From Bradyrhizobium sp. WSM471 (GTDB lineage: Bacteria; Pseudomonadota; Alphaproteobacteria; Rhizobiales; Xanthobacteraceae), in assembly GCF_000244915.1 (NCBI RefSeq), contig NZ_CM001442.1, positions 7,437,012 to 7,501,011 of the forward strand: a stretch of DNA of 64,000 nucleotides, read 5' to 3'. Of this stretch, positions 54,893 to 63,688 are shown in pieces. A model generated the notes under the pieces. The model worked only from the letters and a program-made list of their open reading frames with translations. It ran no database searches and was not told the origin of the DNA. Each line of letters starts with the position of its first letter. The first letter of the stretch is position 1. A program made the translations under genes and the position numbers.

Positions 54893-57800
54893 ATGGCGTT
54901 GAAGGCGGTCTTCGTCGGCATCGATCGGCACCGCAGTCCCGACGTACCCGAACTCGGCGGCGCGAAGCGCGACGCGACCGCGCTGTGGGCACTGTTCACG
55001 GATTCCATACCCGGGCTCGCTTCCCGCCTTCTCGTCGACGAGCAGGCAACCCTTCCGGAGGTCGGGGACGCGATCGTCGGCACTCTGAACGCCGCCGACG
55101 CCGACGACACCGTGATCGTGAGCTTCGCCGGACATGGGTCTCCGGACGGCAGTCTGGTCCTATACGACACCGAACCGTCCGATCTCCCCGGTACCGCGCT
55201 GTCGATGACCGTGCTGGCCGAGGCGTTCCGGACCACCAAGGCCAAGGTCGTCCTTTTCGTTCTGGATTGCTGCTTCAGCGGCCACGCTCCGGCCCGCGTG
55301 CTCGAGACCGCGGCCAGGCCACGCAGCGCCTTCGCCCTCACCGGCATCTTCGGCGAGGGCCGGATCCTGCTCGCAGCCTGCGCGCCGTCCGAGGCCGCGT
55401 GGGAGCAGCCGGGCACCGGCCACGGACTTCTCACCTACGCCACCATCCAAGCGATGACCGGAAGCGCCGGCGCGCCCGTCAGCTTTCCAGCGGTGGCCGA
55501 CGAGATCATACGCCTCGCACGCGTCGAGGCGACGCGGATCGGCGTGACGCAAACGCCGGCGTTTCTGGGTACCGTCCACGGGGGACTTGTCTTCCCGGCG
55601 CTGGTGCGCGGAGCGAACTACGCTGCTGCGTTTCCGGCCGTGCCGGTGCACCGGATCACCGGCTCGTTCGCGGAGCTCGCCGGCGGCGGCCTGCCGCAGG
55701 AGATCGTCGACCAGTGGACCACGACGTTCCCGGGCGGCTTGAACGCGCTGCAGATCAAGGCGGTCAACGAATTCGGCGTGCTGGACGGCAAATCGCTGCT
55801 CGTCGTCGCTCCGACCAGCAGCGGCAAGACCCTCGTCGGCGAACTTGCCGCCATCCGCGCGGTCGCCGCCGGCAAGAAAGCCGTCTTTCTGCTGCCGTAC
55901 CGCGCGCTGGTGAACGAAAAGTTTGAAGACTTCAGCGCACGCTTCGCGCCGGCCGGCCTTCGGGTCGTCCGCTGCAGTGGCGACGCCTCCGACGGCGTCG
56001 CGCCGGTACTGAGCGGTCGGTACGACCTCGGCTTCTTCACCTATGAGATGTTCCTGAACCTTGCGCTTTCCTCGCCGCGACTGCTCAACCAGCTCGGTCT
56101 GGTCGTTCTGGACGAGGGGCAGTTCATTACGGATCCCACGCGCGGCATCACTGTCGAACTGATCTTCGCGCTGCTGCTCCGCGCGCGGCAGCGAGGCATC
56201 GATCCCCAATTGGTGGTTCTGTCCGCCGTCATCGGTAACCTCAAAAGTTTCGACCGCTGGCTCGATCTGCCGTTGCTGACCTCGCGCGACCGCCCGGTTC
56301 CGCTGATCGAAGGCGTGCTCGATCGGCGCGGTACCTTCCAATTCGTCGACGCCGACGGCACGGCGAAGACCGAGACGCTGGTCCCGCCCGTCCACATCGT
56401 CCAACGCCGCGACAAGCCGAGCTCGCAGGACGTAATCGTGCCTCTCGCCAAGCAGTTGGTCGCCAAGGGCGAGAAAATCATCGTCTTCCGCAACACGCGT
56501 GGTCCGGCACAAGGATGCGCGCGCTATCTGTCGAAGGAGCTTGGGCTCCAGGCCGCGACCGACGTCCTCTCCGCGTTGCCGACGCAGGATCTGACGGCCG
56601 CGTCGCAGGATTTGCGCAACTGCCTCGCAGGAGGCACCGCCTTCCACAACACGAATCTGCTGCGGGCCGAACGCGAAGCCGTGGAGCGTGGATACCGCGC
56701 CTTGAACGGGCAGATCCACGTGCTCGCCGCCACCACCACGCTCGCCGCCGGCATCAACAGCCCGGCCTCGACGGTCATTCTCGCGGAGAACGAGTTCGTC
56801 GGCGAGGACGGGCGCCCCTTCACGATCGCCGAGTACAAGAACATGGCCGGCCGCGCGGGACGGCTCGGCTACAACGAGATCGGCAAGGCGATCATCCTTG
56901 CGGATACGCCGGTCGAGCGGGCGCAGCTATTCCAGAAGTACGTGCTCGGCAGGCCGGAAGATGTCACTTCTTCGTTCCAGCAGCGCGACCTTCCGACATG
57001 GATCCTCCGGCTGCTCAGCCAGGTCCGCGGCGTGCGCGCCGAAGAAGTCCCTGGAGTGCTCGCCAACACGTTCGGCGGCTACTCCGCGTCTCTGGCGAAT
57101 CCGCACTGGATCCGGCAGGTCGAGAGCGACGTCGCATCGCTCGTCGACCGATTGCTGCAGGCCGGCCTTGCCGAGCGCGACGGCGACCTGATCCGTCTGA
57201 CGCTGCTCGGTCGCGCCTGCGGATCCTCCTCGCTCGCCTTCGAGTCCAGCCTGCGCCTAATCGAGTTGATGCGTCAGTTGGACATCGCGCGCACGGACCC
57301 GGTCAGAGTGCTCGGGATCGTCCAGGTGCTTGACGAGATGGACGCGATCTACACGCCCGTGATGAAACGCGGGCGCGCCGAGGGCATCCGCGCCAGCCAG
57401 GTCGGACAGCGCTTCGGGGCCGACATGGCGCACTTCCTGCAGCGCTATTGCGACGGCGAGTTCGAATTCTTGGCGAGGTGCAAGCGTGCCGTCATCCTGT
57501 ACGACTGGATCGAAGGCGTCCCCGTCGAAGAGATCGAGCGGCGCTACACGACGACCCCGTTCCAAGGCGCCGTCAGCTACGGCGACATCGCCCGCATAGC
57601 GGACGGTGCCCGCTTCCATCTTCGATCGGCCCACCAGATTCTGTCGGCGCTTTTCCCTTCGCATCCCGACTTTCTGCTCGCGCTCGACGGGCTGCTGCGG
57701 CGCCTCGAGTTTGGTCTCCCGACGGAAGCTCTTGGACTAATGGGCCTGCCGTTAGCCTTGTCGCGCGGCCAGTACCTCGCGCTGGCGGCCACCGGCGCGC

Positions 57801-57913
57801 GGTCGGTCGATTCGGTCTTGTCTCTCGGCACCGAGATGTTGATCCGCTGCGTCGGGGATGCAGCCGCCAGGGAGATCGGCACGATCGCACAACCTCGGGC
57901 GTCGGTCGCCTGA
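54893..57913 (+). CDS. caspase-like protease fused to a Ski2-type superfamily 2 helicase
   Basis: 1,006 residues. Caspase-like domain at 1-235: 'LKAVFVGIDRHRSPDVPELGGAKRDATAL', catalytic His81 in 'VSFAGHGS' and catalytic Cys127 in 'LDCCFSGH'. No signal peptide, so cytoplasmic. The helicase part (about 265-700) has Walker A 306-APTSSGKT-313, motif II 407-DEGQ-410 (Gln in place of the usual His), 'LSAVIGN' (motif III), 'IIVFRNTRGPAQGCARYL' (motif IV), 'LAATTTLAAGINSPASTVI' (motif V) and 'EYKNMAGRAGRLGYN' (motif VI), all Ski2/Mtr4/Hel308-like. The last 300 residues are helical. Likely logic: nucleic-acid sensing by the helicase controls the protease. I know no named system with this exact architecture. 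Confidence 0.93.
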   Translation: MALKAVFVGIDRHRSPDVPELGGAKRDATALWALFTDSIPGLASRLLVDEQATLPEVGDAIVGTLNAADADDTVIVSFAGHGSPDGSLVLYDTEPSDLPGTALSMTVLAEAFRTTKAKVVLFVLDCCFSGHAPARVLETAARPRSAFALTGIFGEGRILLAACAPSEAAWEQPGTGHGLLTYATIQAMTGSAGAPVSFPAVADEIIRLARVEATRIGVTQTPAFLGTVHGGLVFPALVRGANYAAAFPAVPVHRITGSFAELAGGGLPQEIVDQWTTTFPGGLNALQIKAVNEFGVLDGKSLLVVAPTSSGKTLVGELAAIRAVAAGKKAVFLLPYRALVNEKFEDFSARFAPAGLRVVRCSGDASDGVAPVLSGRYDLGFFTYEMFLNLALSSPRLLNQLGLVVLDEGQFITDPTRGITVELIFALLLRARQRGIDPQLVVLSAVIGNLKSFDRWLDLPLLTSRDRPVPLIEGVLDRRGTFQFVDADGTAKTETLVPPVHIVQRRDKPSSQDVIVPLAKQLVAKGEKIIVFRNTRGPAQGCARYLSKELGLQAATDVLSALPTQDLTAASQDLRNCLAGGTAFHNTNLLRAEREAVERGYRALNGQIHVLAATTTLAAGINSPASTVILAENEFVGEDGRPFTIAEYKNMAGRAGRLGYNEIGKAIILADTPVERAQLFQKYVLGRPEDVTSSFQQRDLPTWILRLLSQVRGVRAEEVPGVLANTFGGYSASLANPHWIRQVESDVASLVDRLLQAGLAERDGDLIRLTLLGRACGSSSLAFESSLRLIELMRQLDIARTDPVRVLGIVQVLDEMDAIYTPVMKRGRAEGIRASQVGQRFGADMAHFLQRYCDGEFEFLARCKRAVILYDWIEGVPVEEIERRYTTTPFQGAVSYGDIARIADGARFHLRSAHQILSALFPSHPDFLLALDGLLRRLEFGLPTEALGLMGLPLALSRGQYLALAATGARSVDSVLSLGTEMLIRCVGDAAAREIGTIAQPRASVA

Positions 57914-58027
57914 CGACGCCGTTTCGTAGGCCTAACCTGCCGGTCTTCATCGAACCCGGCCATTCGGCTTGCCGCGTTTGTTAGCTTCGGCCGCGATCGA
58001 GCGGCAATGCCGGTGTTCCTCACCCCT

Positions 58028-58828
58028 TCACTGGGTCGGCTTCAAATTCGAGATGTTGGTGGAGATCGAGCTGTTGATCAGGCTGTCGAGAAATCTGTCG
58101 ACCTTGGCCGCGGGAGGTATGCCGTCCGTAGCTTTGCGCGCGGCGAATGCGAAAGTGATCTTGTCGTTATTCACCTCGGACACGCCGGCGAGGCTTCCCG
58201 GTCCCTTGAAATGCGTCAACGTCCACGTCGGTCCTACGCCGTTCAGGTTCTTCGTGACGATGAAATTCACGGATCCGCCGAAGGCGCCGGTGCTGCCGGT
58301 CAGTTTGCTGCTCGTCAGCGCGAGGTCCGGCGTCACCATCGCCATCTCCACGGTTTGTCTCACGCCGAGGTCCCCGGCGAGCAGCGTGTTGAACTTCGGG
58401 CAATCTAGCGTCGGCCGAGGGTGTTTCGGATCGTTGGGGAGCTTGCCGTCGGATTGGATGCGTATGTCCGCGACCGACAGGAATACCCGCTCCGTGAAGG
58501 TCTGCGCCCTCGAAAGCTCGAGCTTCGCTCCGGCGTTGAAGGAGAAGAGGCCGTTCGTGTAGGTGAAGGACGGCGCGAGGCTGCCGTCGTCGGTAACCGA
58601 CAAGTCGAGCTGGACGCCGACCACGAAGTCGTTAGCGTCCATGAATGCCTTGAATCTGTAGTCATCCGCGGCGATGGCCGCGAGTTCGCATTTGAATCTG
58701 GTTATGATCGACGCTGGCGTAGGGCTTCCGGTGTTGGGATCGGTCGGTATGTCGAAACGATCGATATTGGAGCAACCGCCCAACAGTCCCGCGCCGAGCG
58801 CGAGGGCGGAGGCCAGTTTCCACCTCAT
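58028..58828 (-). CDS. lipoprotein, unknown function
   Basis: 266 residues. Lipoprotein signal 'MRWKLASALALGAGLLGGC' with Cys19 acylated. The mature part has beta-strand-like pieces ('TNGLFSFNAGAKLELSRAQTFTERVFLSVADIRIQ', 'GGSVNFIVTKNLNGVGPTWTLTHFKGPGSLAGVSEVNNDKITFAFA'). The start at 58828 is fixed by a 4-nt overlap (ATGA) with the upstream gene's stop, implying translational coupling. It is last in a minus-strand run that converges on the caspase-helicase gene (114-nt gap). No known family is assigned. Confidence 0.75.
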   Translation of the reverse strand: MRWKLASALALGAGLLGGCSNIDRFDIPTDPNTGSPTPASIITRFKCELAAIAADDYRFKAFMDANDFVVGVQLDLSVTDDGSLAPSFTYTNGLFSFNAGAKLELSRAQTFTERVFLSVADIRIQSDGKLPNDPKHPRPTLDCPKFNTLLAGDLGVRQTVEMAMVTPDLALTSSKLTGSTGAFGGSVNFIVTKNLNGVGPTWTLTHFKGPGSLAGVSEVNNDKITFAFAARKATDGIPPAAKVDRFLDSLINSSISTNISNLKPTQ

Positions 58829-59184
58829 ACCTTGTAGACTTTCGAACCGGGTGGGCACGTCGGCTCGGTTTGCGCCCAGCCGTTCTTGCCCTGATTAATC
58901 CACCAGTCGCCCCATTTGTCGCAATTGCCGCCGGTGACGCCCGGCGCGCAAGCGCTGCCGCCTTCCGCGAAGAAAAAGACGCAACTGCCAGCAGGCGCCT
59001 TAGGCGCGGGTTTCTTTTTCGGATCTGTCCACTCGATGACCGCGTCGTCGACGGTCTTGAGACGTTGCACTTCCGCGGTGACGTCGGCATCCGGCGGCAA
59101 CACACGGTTAGCCGGCGCCGGTCTGATATAACCGAACATCCTATAGAGGCTCTTGAACCAAACTCGCTTAATGAGATTGAGCAC
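58825..59184 (-). CDS. small protein with four cysteines, unknown
   Basis: 119 residues. A basic N-terminus with aromatic residues (MLNLIKRVWFKSLYRMFGYIRP) could associate with a membrane. The middle is Pro/Lys-rich and the C-terminus has four cysteines and many Gly/Trp residues ('GSCVFFFAEGGSACAPGVTGGNCDKWGDWWINQGKNGWAQTEPTCPPGSK'), which could form disulphides if exported. It overlaps the lipoprotein gene by ATGA, so the two products are probably made in fixed ratio and may interact. Function is unknown. Confidence 0.65.
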   Translation of the reverse strand: MLNLIKRVWFKSLYRMFGYIRPAPANRVLPPDADVTAEVQRLKTVDDAVIEWTDPKKKPAPKAPAGSCVFFFAEGGSACAPGVTGGNCDKWGDWWINQGKNGWAQTEPTCPPGSKVYKV

Positions 59185-59370
59185 GGCTATCCCCTGCTCT
59201 GACGCAATGTCGCAATAATTCTCGAACGTTTGCTCGCTGGCAAGTAGTGGTTGAGATTATTCGCTACCTGTGTCTCATTTGCACTATTCCTCTACTCACG
59301 AAGGAATGCCCTCGCCGCGGCGCTGCAGACCGCTCACATCCCCGGCGCAACCGTTCGCCGCCGCGTCCCG

Positions 59371-59928
59371 TCACTCGTCGGACGGCCTCGTCCGCCCGGC
59401 CGGAACGATGCCGCCGTAAGGACAATGGTGCCGCAGGAAGTCGCGCCAGAACCGCAGCACCACCTCGAAGAGATGCGTCGCCGGAACGAAATGAGGTATC
59501 CCGTCGAGTTCTCCCATTTCGACCATGAGGATCATCGCCGCCTCGTTGAACGCGAGCGTGTTGAAGGCGGCCGTGTTGAGCGGTCCGACCTTGTGGCGGA
59601 GGATCGGAAGTCCCTTTGCCTGGAAATGCTTCGATCCGTTGGCTAGGTCCTGCATCTGCGCGGTCCAGATGCTCTTCTCCGCGATCCATCCCTTGAAGCT
59701 CTCGATGCTCTTTCCGATACCGAGCTCCCGGCGCTTCGCCTCGTCCTCCTTCAGGAGGTCCTTCCAAACCCACTCGGTCAGGTGATACGCCGTGATCGCG
59801 AAGTTCATCGCGTGCCGACCCGAGCCGGGGTCCTCGCACGCGTCGTCGAACTCCTGGACGAGCTTCGCGTAGAGTTGCACCGGCGTTTCGATACCGAACA
59901 CGTTGTTCTGCTCGAATAACGCGGCCAT
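59371..59928 (-). CDS. helical protein of unknown function (possible HEPN-like)
   Basis: 185 residues, mostly helical: 'LYAKLVQEFDDACED', 'RHAMNFAITAYHLTEWVWKDLLKEDEAKRRELGI', 'WTAQMQDLANGSKHFQAKGLP', then 'HLFEVVLRFWRDFLRHH'. The pattern YHLTEWVW...LANGSKHF recalls uncharacterised helical-bundle proteins, some placed near HEPN domains, but the canonical R-x4-6-H motif is not clear. It follows the HNH gene by 76 nt on the same strand and probably shares its transcript. Confidence 0.65.
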   Translation of the reverse strand: MAALFEQNNVFGIETPVQLYAKLVQEFDDACEDPGSGRHAMNFAITAYHLTEWVWKDLLKEDEAKRRELGIGKSIESFKGWIAEKSIWTAQMQDLANGSKHFQAKGLPILRHKVGPLNTAAFNTLAFNEAAMILMVEMGELDGIPHFVPATHLFEVVLRFWRDFLRHHCPYGGIVPAGRTRPSDE

Positions 59929-60004
59929 CCACCGCGCTCGCGATCCGTCGGTAATGATCTTCGGATCAGGTCTCGCGCTCAGATCTCGTCCACGCGCTTT
60001 TCGG

Positions 60005-60976
60005 TCAGGACGTGGGTGCCTCGTCGGTCCTGACGCTTCGCACCACGTCGAGAAAATCCTGCCACACCTCCAGAGAAGCGGAGCTCTTTGCCAGGTTGCA
60101 GCCGACGTGGGTCAGGTGAACGTTGCCGGTACCGTAGCGCTTGTCGGCGCTGTCGATGCGATCGGCGGACATCCGCAGAAGCGCGTTTTCCTCGCCCGGC
60201 ACGATCGGGCCGCCGCACAGACCGCACGATCCCTTTTGGGTCCGCCACAGTTCGTTGAGAAGCTTGAACAGATCGGAGAAGTTCAGCGACGTCCGTTCCG
60301 GATAGGTGCCCTCGCGCTCCGTGCCCGCTCGCTCCACCGCGTTCGCGATGTTGTTCGCGAGCCGCGAGATGTCCTGGTTCAAGAGCCTGTCGGTCGGAAT
60401 CGAATGCAGGCGACGCTCGACGTATGGAGGAATCTCAACGGCGGTCACTTCGAGACCCAGCAGACTGACCAGATCGACTCCATCTGCGGAGATAGGCTTT
60501 CCGCGGTTCGTGGGATTCGAGAACCTCCGGTAGGTCGCCGACATGCGGGCCTTCGCCTCCGGGAAGTTCGCGAACGTCCAGCAGCGCACGATCGGCATCG
60601 AAAGTTTCCACCGATCCGGGTGCGTCATCTGCGCACGCCTCCACGTCTCCGGCTCGACGAGATCTCCCGTTGCGACGATGATGTTCGGCGCGACGTCCAC
60701 GATCGACATCAGCCGCTGCCGATGCGCCGGATCGAGGGTGTCCTTGCGATTGCCGGTTCCGACCGTGATGACGAAGTCCCGACCCTGCGAATAGAAGCCG
60801 CCGAACTTGTTGGCGACTCCGCGTTGCGAGAAGGAGAGCGCCGGCCACAAGGCGCTGGCTGGCGCCCACTCGCTCTTCGCGTATAGGCGGGAGTCGGGAG
60901 CCACGATGTCTTCAAGGACCATCGGATTTCTCGGACAGAGGGCGACCGGTGGAAGGTCTCCCTCCGATCCTAGCAT
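60005..60976 (-). CDS. HNH-type endonuclease-like protein
   Basis: 323 residues. The last 70 residues carry a zinc-finger HNH pattern: 'GSCGLCGGPIVPGEENALLRMSADRIDSADKRYGTGNVHLTHVGCNLAKS', with a CxxC pair, an Asp-Arg-Ile-Asp catalytic region, 'GNVHLTHVGCN' with the second half of the zinc site and the Asn. The first 250 residues are of unknown fold and may recognise a substrate. The start has no good ribosome site; an internal ATG at 60922 is possible. It is first in the four-gene minus-strand run opposing the caspase-helicase gene. Confidence 0.78.
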   Translation of the reverse strand: MLGSEGDLPPVALCPRNPMVLEDIVAPDSRLYAKSEWAPASALWPALSFSQRGVANKFGGFYSQGRDFVITVGTGNRKDTLDPAHRQRLMSIVDVAPNIIVATGDLVEPETWRRAQMTHPDRWKLSMPIVRCWTFANFPEAKARMSATYRRFSNPTNRGKPISADGVDLVSLLGLEVTAVEIPPYVERRLHSIPTDRLLNQDISRLANNIANAVERAGTEREGTYPERTSLNFSDLFKLLNELWRTQKGSCGLCGGPIVPGEENALLRMSADRIDSADKRYGTGNVHLTHVGCNLAKSSASLEVWQDFLDVVRSVRTDEAPTS

Positions 60977-61458
60977 CGATGCACGCTGGGGACGACGGCT
61001 CGACCGTGCCAGCGATCCGTTGCGGTTGCCTCGTGGGACGATCAGTTCACGGGGCGACGCATCATGGGCGCACGACGTTGCCTGACCGCAACGAGCACGT
61101 TGATCCGAGCTAGTTCATAGTGCCTAGACACAACTTCCTTGGTCAAAGCAATCGGCCGAGACTTAGGCCTTCATCGAATGCCGACAAGATACAAACAGGT
61201 GTCGTCGCAGATGACCCGGCAGACCTCGCACCATCGCTTGTGACGTTCGCCAAAGTATGCCGAGGCAATCCGTTCAATTACGTCGTCCGTACAACAATGG
61301 GACGCCGACGCCGTTGCGCATCGAGCGACGTTGTAGACCCTAAGCAAGATAGGAATTTTTGGGAGACGTTGTAGAAGTGTTGTAGAATTACGGGCGCCGA
61401 AAGTCGGATCGCGAGCATCCGCTTCGTGCAAATTACTGAGATGATTGAATAAATAAGC
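60977..61458. other. 482-bp intergenic region between the HNH gene and tRNA-Gly
   Basis: No gene is seen. This is the tRNA 3' flank where an element using tRNA-Gly would begin. GTTGTAGA occurs three times (near 61329, 61369 and 61379). No second copy of the tRNA-Gly 3' end was found in the window by eye. Confidence 0.35.
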
Positions 61459-61532
61459 TGGAGCGGGCGAAGGGAATCGAACCCTCGTATGCAGCTTGGG
61501 AAGCTGCCGTTCTACCATTGAACTACGCCCGC
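61459..61532 (-). tRNA. tRNA-Gly(CCC)
   Basis: 74 nt including encoded CCA. Acceptor GCGGGCG/CGCCCGC pairs fully. The anticodon stem GCAGC/GCTGC encloses TTCCCAA (anticodon CCC) and the T arm GAGGG-TTCGATT-CCCTT is intact. Its 3' end faces the accessory region to the left. Confidence 0.95.
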
Positions 61533-61703
61533 GGATGCGCAGCCTGCGCCCGCTCTGATTAGCCGAGACGGCGCATCTCGCCAAGCGCTTTGGCGCAGCC
61601 CGCCTGGCCCTTCTTAAGTTTCCAGTAAGATTTTGGGTGCGCCGGATTGTGGCGGTGTTATGATCGCCTGTCTGGGGAGACGTGCACTGAGTGGGGCGTG
61701 TGC

Positions 61704-62282
61704 ATGGTGGGGCGTGGCTACGCGATCTTCGACACGACCATAGGGCGCTGCGGCATCATCTGGAGCAGCACCGGTATCGTCGCCGTGCAATTGCCGGAGG
61801 CGCGGGAGATCGACACCCGCCGCCGGATTTTCCAGGTCCATCCCGAGGCGCGCGAGCAGCGGCCTTCCGCGAACGCCGAGTTCGCGATCGAGGGCATCGT
61901 GGGCTTGCTGCAAGGCAGCGATGCTGATTTCTCCGAAGTCAGCCTGGATGCGAGCGGGGTGCCCGGCTTCAATCGGCGGGTCTATGAAGCCGCCTGCGCC
62001 ATCCCGCGCGGGGAGACGCGCACCTATCACGAGATCGCCAAGGTGCTGGGCGCCTCCGGCGCCGCGCATTCGGTAGCCCAGGCGATCGCGAAAAATCCCT
62101 ACATGCTGATCGTGCCCTGCCACCGGGTGCTGGAGGCCGGCAATTACACCGACCGGCTCTCCCCCTATGGCGGCGTGATCTCCAAGCGGCGGCTGCTGTC
62201 GCTGGAGGGCGCCCATCCGATCGCCAGCAAGACGCTGTTCGACGTCCTGCTGCCCGTTGCCCCGCCGAGGCCCTCCACCTAG
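61704..62282 (+). CDS. ogt: methylated-DNA-[protein]-cysteine S-methyltransferase
   Basis: 192 residues from the ATG at 61704 (GGGG upstream). The active-site motif 'NPYMLIVPCHRVL' has the acceptor Cys139, preceded by the HTH-like 'PRGETRTYHEIAKVLGASGAAHSVAQAIAKNP' that binds DNA. It removes O6-alkyl groups from guanine by a suicide reaction. The AraC gene follows 9 nt later, recalling the split parts of Ada, though no Ada zinc domain is seen. The symbol ogt is by family; naming varies. Confidence 0.9.
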   Translation: MVGRGYAIFDTTIGRCGIIWSSTGIVAVQLPEAREIDTRRRIFQVHPEAREQRPSANAEFAIEGIVGLLQGSDADFSEVSLDASGVPGFNRRVYEAACAIPRGETRTYHEIAKVLGASGAAHSVAQAIAKNPYMLIVPCHRVLEAGNYTDRLSPYGGVISKRRLLSLEGAHPIASKTLFDVLLPVAPPRPST

Positions 62283-62291
62283 ATAGGTGGC

Positions 62292-63131
62292 ATGGACGCA
62301 ACCACGCTGCTGACGACGCCCTCGATGACGGTCTCCGAGTTTCGCTGCGACGCGGGACCGGACGACAGCCCATTTGCGGAGTGTCGCACCGGCCATTCCA
62401 TCGCCTATGTCCGCGCGGGCAGCTTTGGCTGTCATTGCCGCGCCGGCTTCTTCGATCTGGTGGCGGGCTCGATGCTGGTCGGCGCGCCGGGCGAGGAATA
62501 CACCTGCACGCATGAGCATGTCGCCGGCGACGTCTGCCTGTCCTTTTTCCTCAATGAGGAGCTGGTCGAGGCGCTCGGCGGCCGACGCGACGTCTGGCAG
62601 GTTGGCGCGACGCCGCCACTGCCCGAGCTGATGGTGTTGGGCGAACTGGCCCAGACGGCGGCAGATGGCAACAGCGACCTCGGTCTCGACGAGGTCGGGC
62701 AGATCCTCGCCGGCCGTTTCGTCGATGTCGTCTCGGGCAAGGCGCGCAAGCCGACAACGCCGACCGCGCGCGACCGCCGCCGTGCCGTGGAAGCCGCGCT
62801 GTGGATCGACGCCAATTCGCATGCCGAGGTCGACCTCGAACAGGCAGCGCGTCATGCAGGCCTCAGCCCGTTCCATTTCCTGCGGTTGTTCTCGGCCGTG
62901 CTCGGCGTCACCCCGCATCAATATCTGGTGCGCTCGCGGCTCCGACATGCGGCGCGGTTGCTTACCGACGACGACATCGCAGTCACCGACATCGCCTATG
63001 ACGTTGGCTTCGGCGATCTCTCCAACTTCGTCCGCACCTTCCACCGCGCCGCCGGCGTATCGCCGACCAAGTTCCGTCAGGCCTCGAAGGGAGGGCGCAA
63101 GATTCTCCAAGAGCAACTCGCCCTCAACTGA
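62292..63131 (+). CDS. AraC family transcriptional regulator
   Basis: 279 residues. The C-terminal double HTH ('[87 protein letters not shown]') is a complete AraC/XylS signature. The N-terminal cupin-like domain ('[16 protein letters not shown]', '[18 protein letters not shown]') contains several Cys and His. It lies in an apparent operon with the alkyl-guanine methyltransferase (9 nt) and before a VOC protein (54 nt), so it may control them. Confidence 0.92.
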   Translation: MDATTLLTTPSMTVSEFRCDAGPDDSPFAECRTGHSIAYVRAGSFGCHCRAGFFDLVAGSMLVGAPGEEYTCTHEHVAGDVCLSFFLNEELVEALGGRRDVWQVGATPPLPELMVLGELAQTAADGNSDLGLDEVGQILAGRFVDVVSGKARKPTTPTARDRRRAVEAALWIDANSHAEVDLEQAARHAGLSPFHFLRLFSAVLGVTPHQYLVRSRLRHAARLLTDDDIAVTDIAYDVGFGDLSNFVRTFHRAAGVSPTKFRQASKGGRKILQEQLALN

Positions 63132-63185
63132 CTAGGTTCGTCTCCGGCGCGCGCCGATTGCGGCGCTTTGGAAATGGAGACGACC

Positions 63186-63545
63186 ATGTACGACCATATC
63201 GGACTGCGTGTTGCCGACCTCGACGCCGCCACGCGCTTCTACACTGCGGTGCTGGCGCCGCTCGGTTGCGTCCTGTGCTCGAGGGGCGATGGTTATGCCG
63301 GCTTCGGGCCGAAGGGCGAGCCGGCGCTGTGGCTGCACCAGAACAAGGGGCGCAAGGCCGATGGCGCGCATATCGCGTTTCGGGCAGGCGATCATGATTC
63401 AGTCAAGGCATTCCACAGCGAGGGCTTGAAGAGCGGCGGTCGCGACAATGGCGGCGCCGGCCCGCGCAAGGACTACAGCCCGACTTACTACGCGGCATTC
63501 TTGATCGATCCCGATGGCAACAATGTCGAGGCGGTTTGTGTGTGA
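63186..63545 (+). CDS. VOC-family (glyoxalase/bleomycin resistance-like) protein
   Basis: 119 residues from the ATG at 63186 (GGAG upstream; ATG 63174 and TTG 63168 are also in frame). 'MYDHIGLRVADLDAATRFYTAVLAPLGC' and 'SPTYYAAFLIDPDGNNVEAVC' are the two ends of a VOC fold with metal-site His4 and Glu near the C-terminus. The enzyme activity is unknown; it could be a lyase or dioxygenase-like protein. It probably belongs to the same transcript as the AraC gene. Confidence 0.85.
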   Translation: MYDHIGLRVADLDAATRFYTAVLAPLGCVLCSRGDGYAGFGPKGEPALWLHQNKGRKADGAHIAFRAGDHDSVKAFHSEGLKSGGRDNGGAGPRKDYSPTYYAAFLIDPDGNNVEAVCV

Positions 63546-63565
63546 TTTCACAACTAGCGAGCACT

Positions 63566-63665
63566 CGTAGGGTGGGCAAAGCGCAGCGTGCCCACCATCG
63601 CGTGCGACAGTGCCTATGAATGGTGGGCACGGCGCGCGAAGAGCGCGCCTTTGCCCACCCTACGA
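63566..63665. repeat. palindromic intergenic repeat (GTAGGGTGGGCAAAG element)
   Basis: CGTAGGGTGGGCAAAGCGC at the left pairs with GCGCCTTTGCCCACCCTACG at the right. An inner pair GTGCCCACCAT/ATGGTGGGCAC lies inside. It is a REP-like element of a kind I recall as frequent in Bradyrhizobium chromosomes. Confidence 0.8.
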
Positions 63666-63688
63666 ACTTCCCAATCAAGGACACCTTC

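Noticed and set aside
55160..56719. 519-residue minus-strand open frame
   Set aside because: Antisense to the caspase-helicase gene, Arg/Gln/Gly-rich with no domain pattern; typical of high-GC shadow frames.
61171..61584. 137-residue minus-strand frame with 'RGRSSMVERQLPKLHTRVRFPSPAP'
   Set aside because: Classic spurious translation across a tRNA; it covers tRNA-Gly(CCC).
61614..63116. 500-residue minus-strand open frame
   Set aside because: Antisense to the alkyl-guanine methyltransferase and AraC genes.
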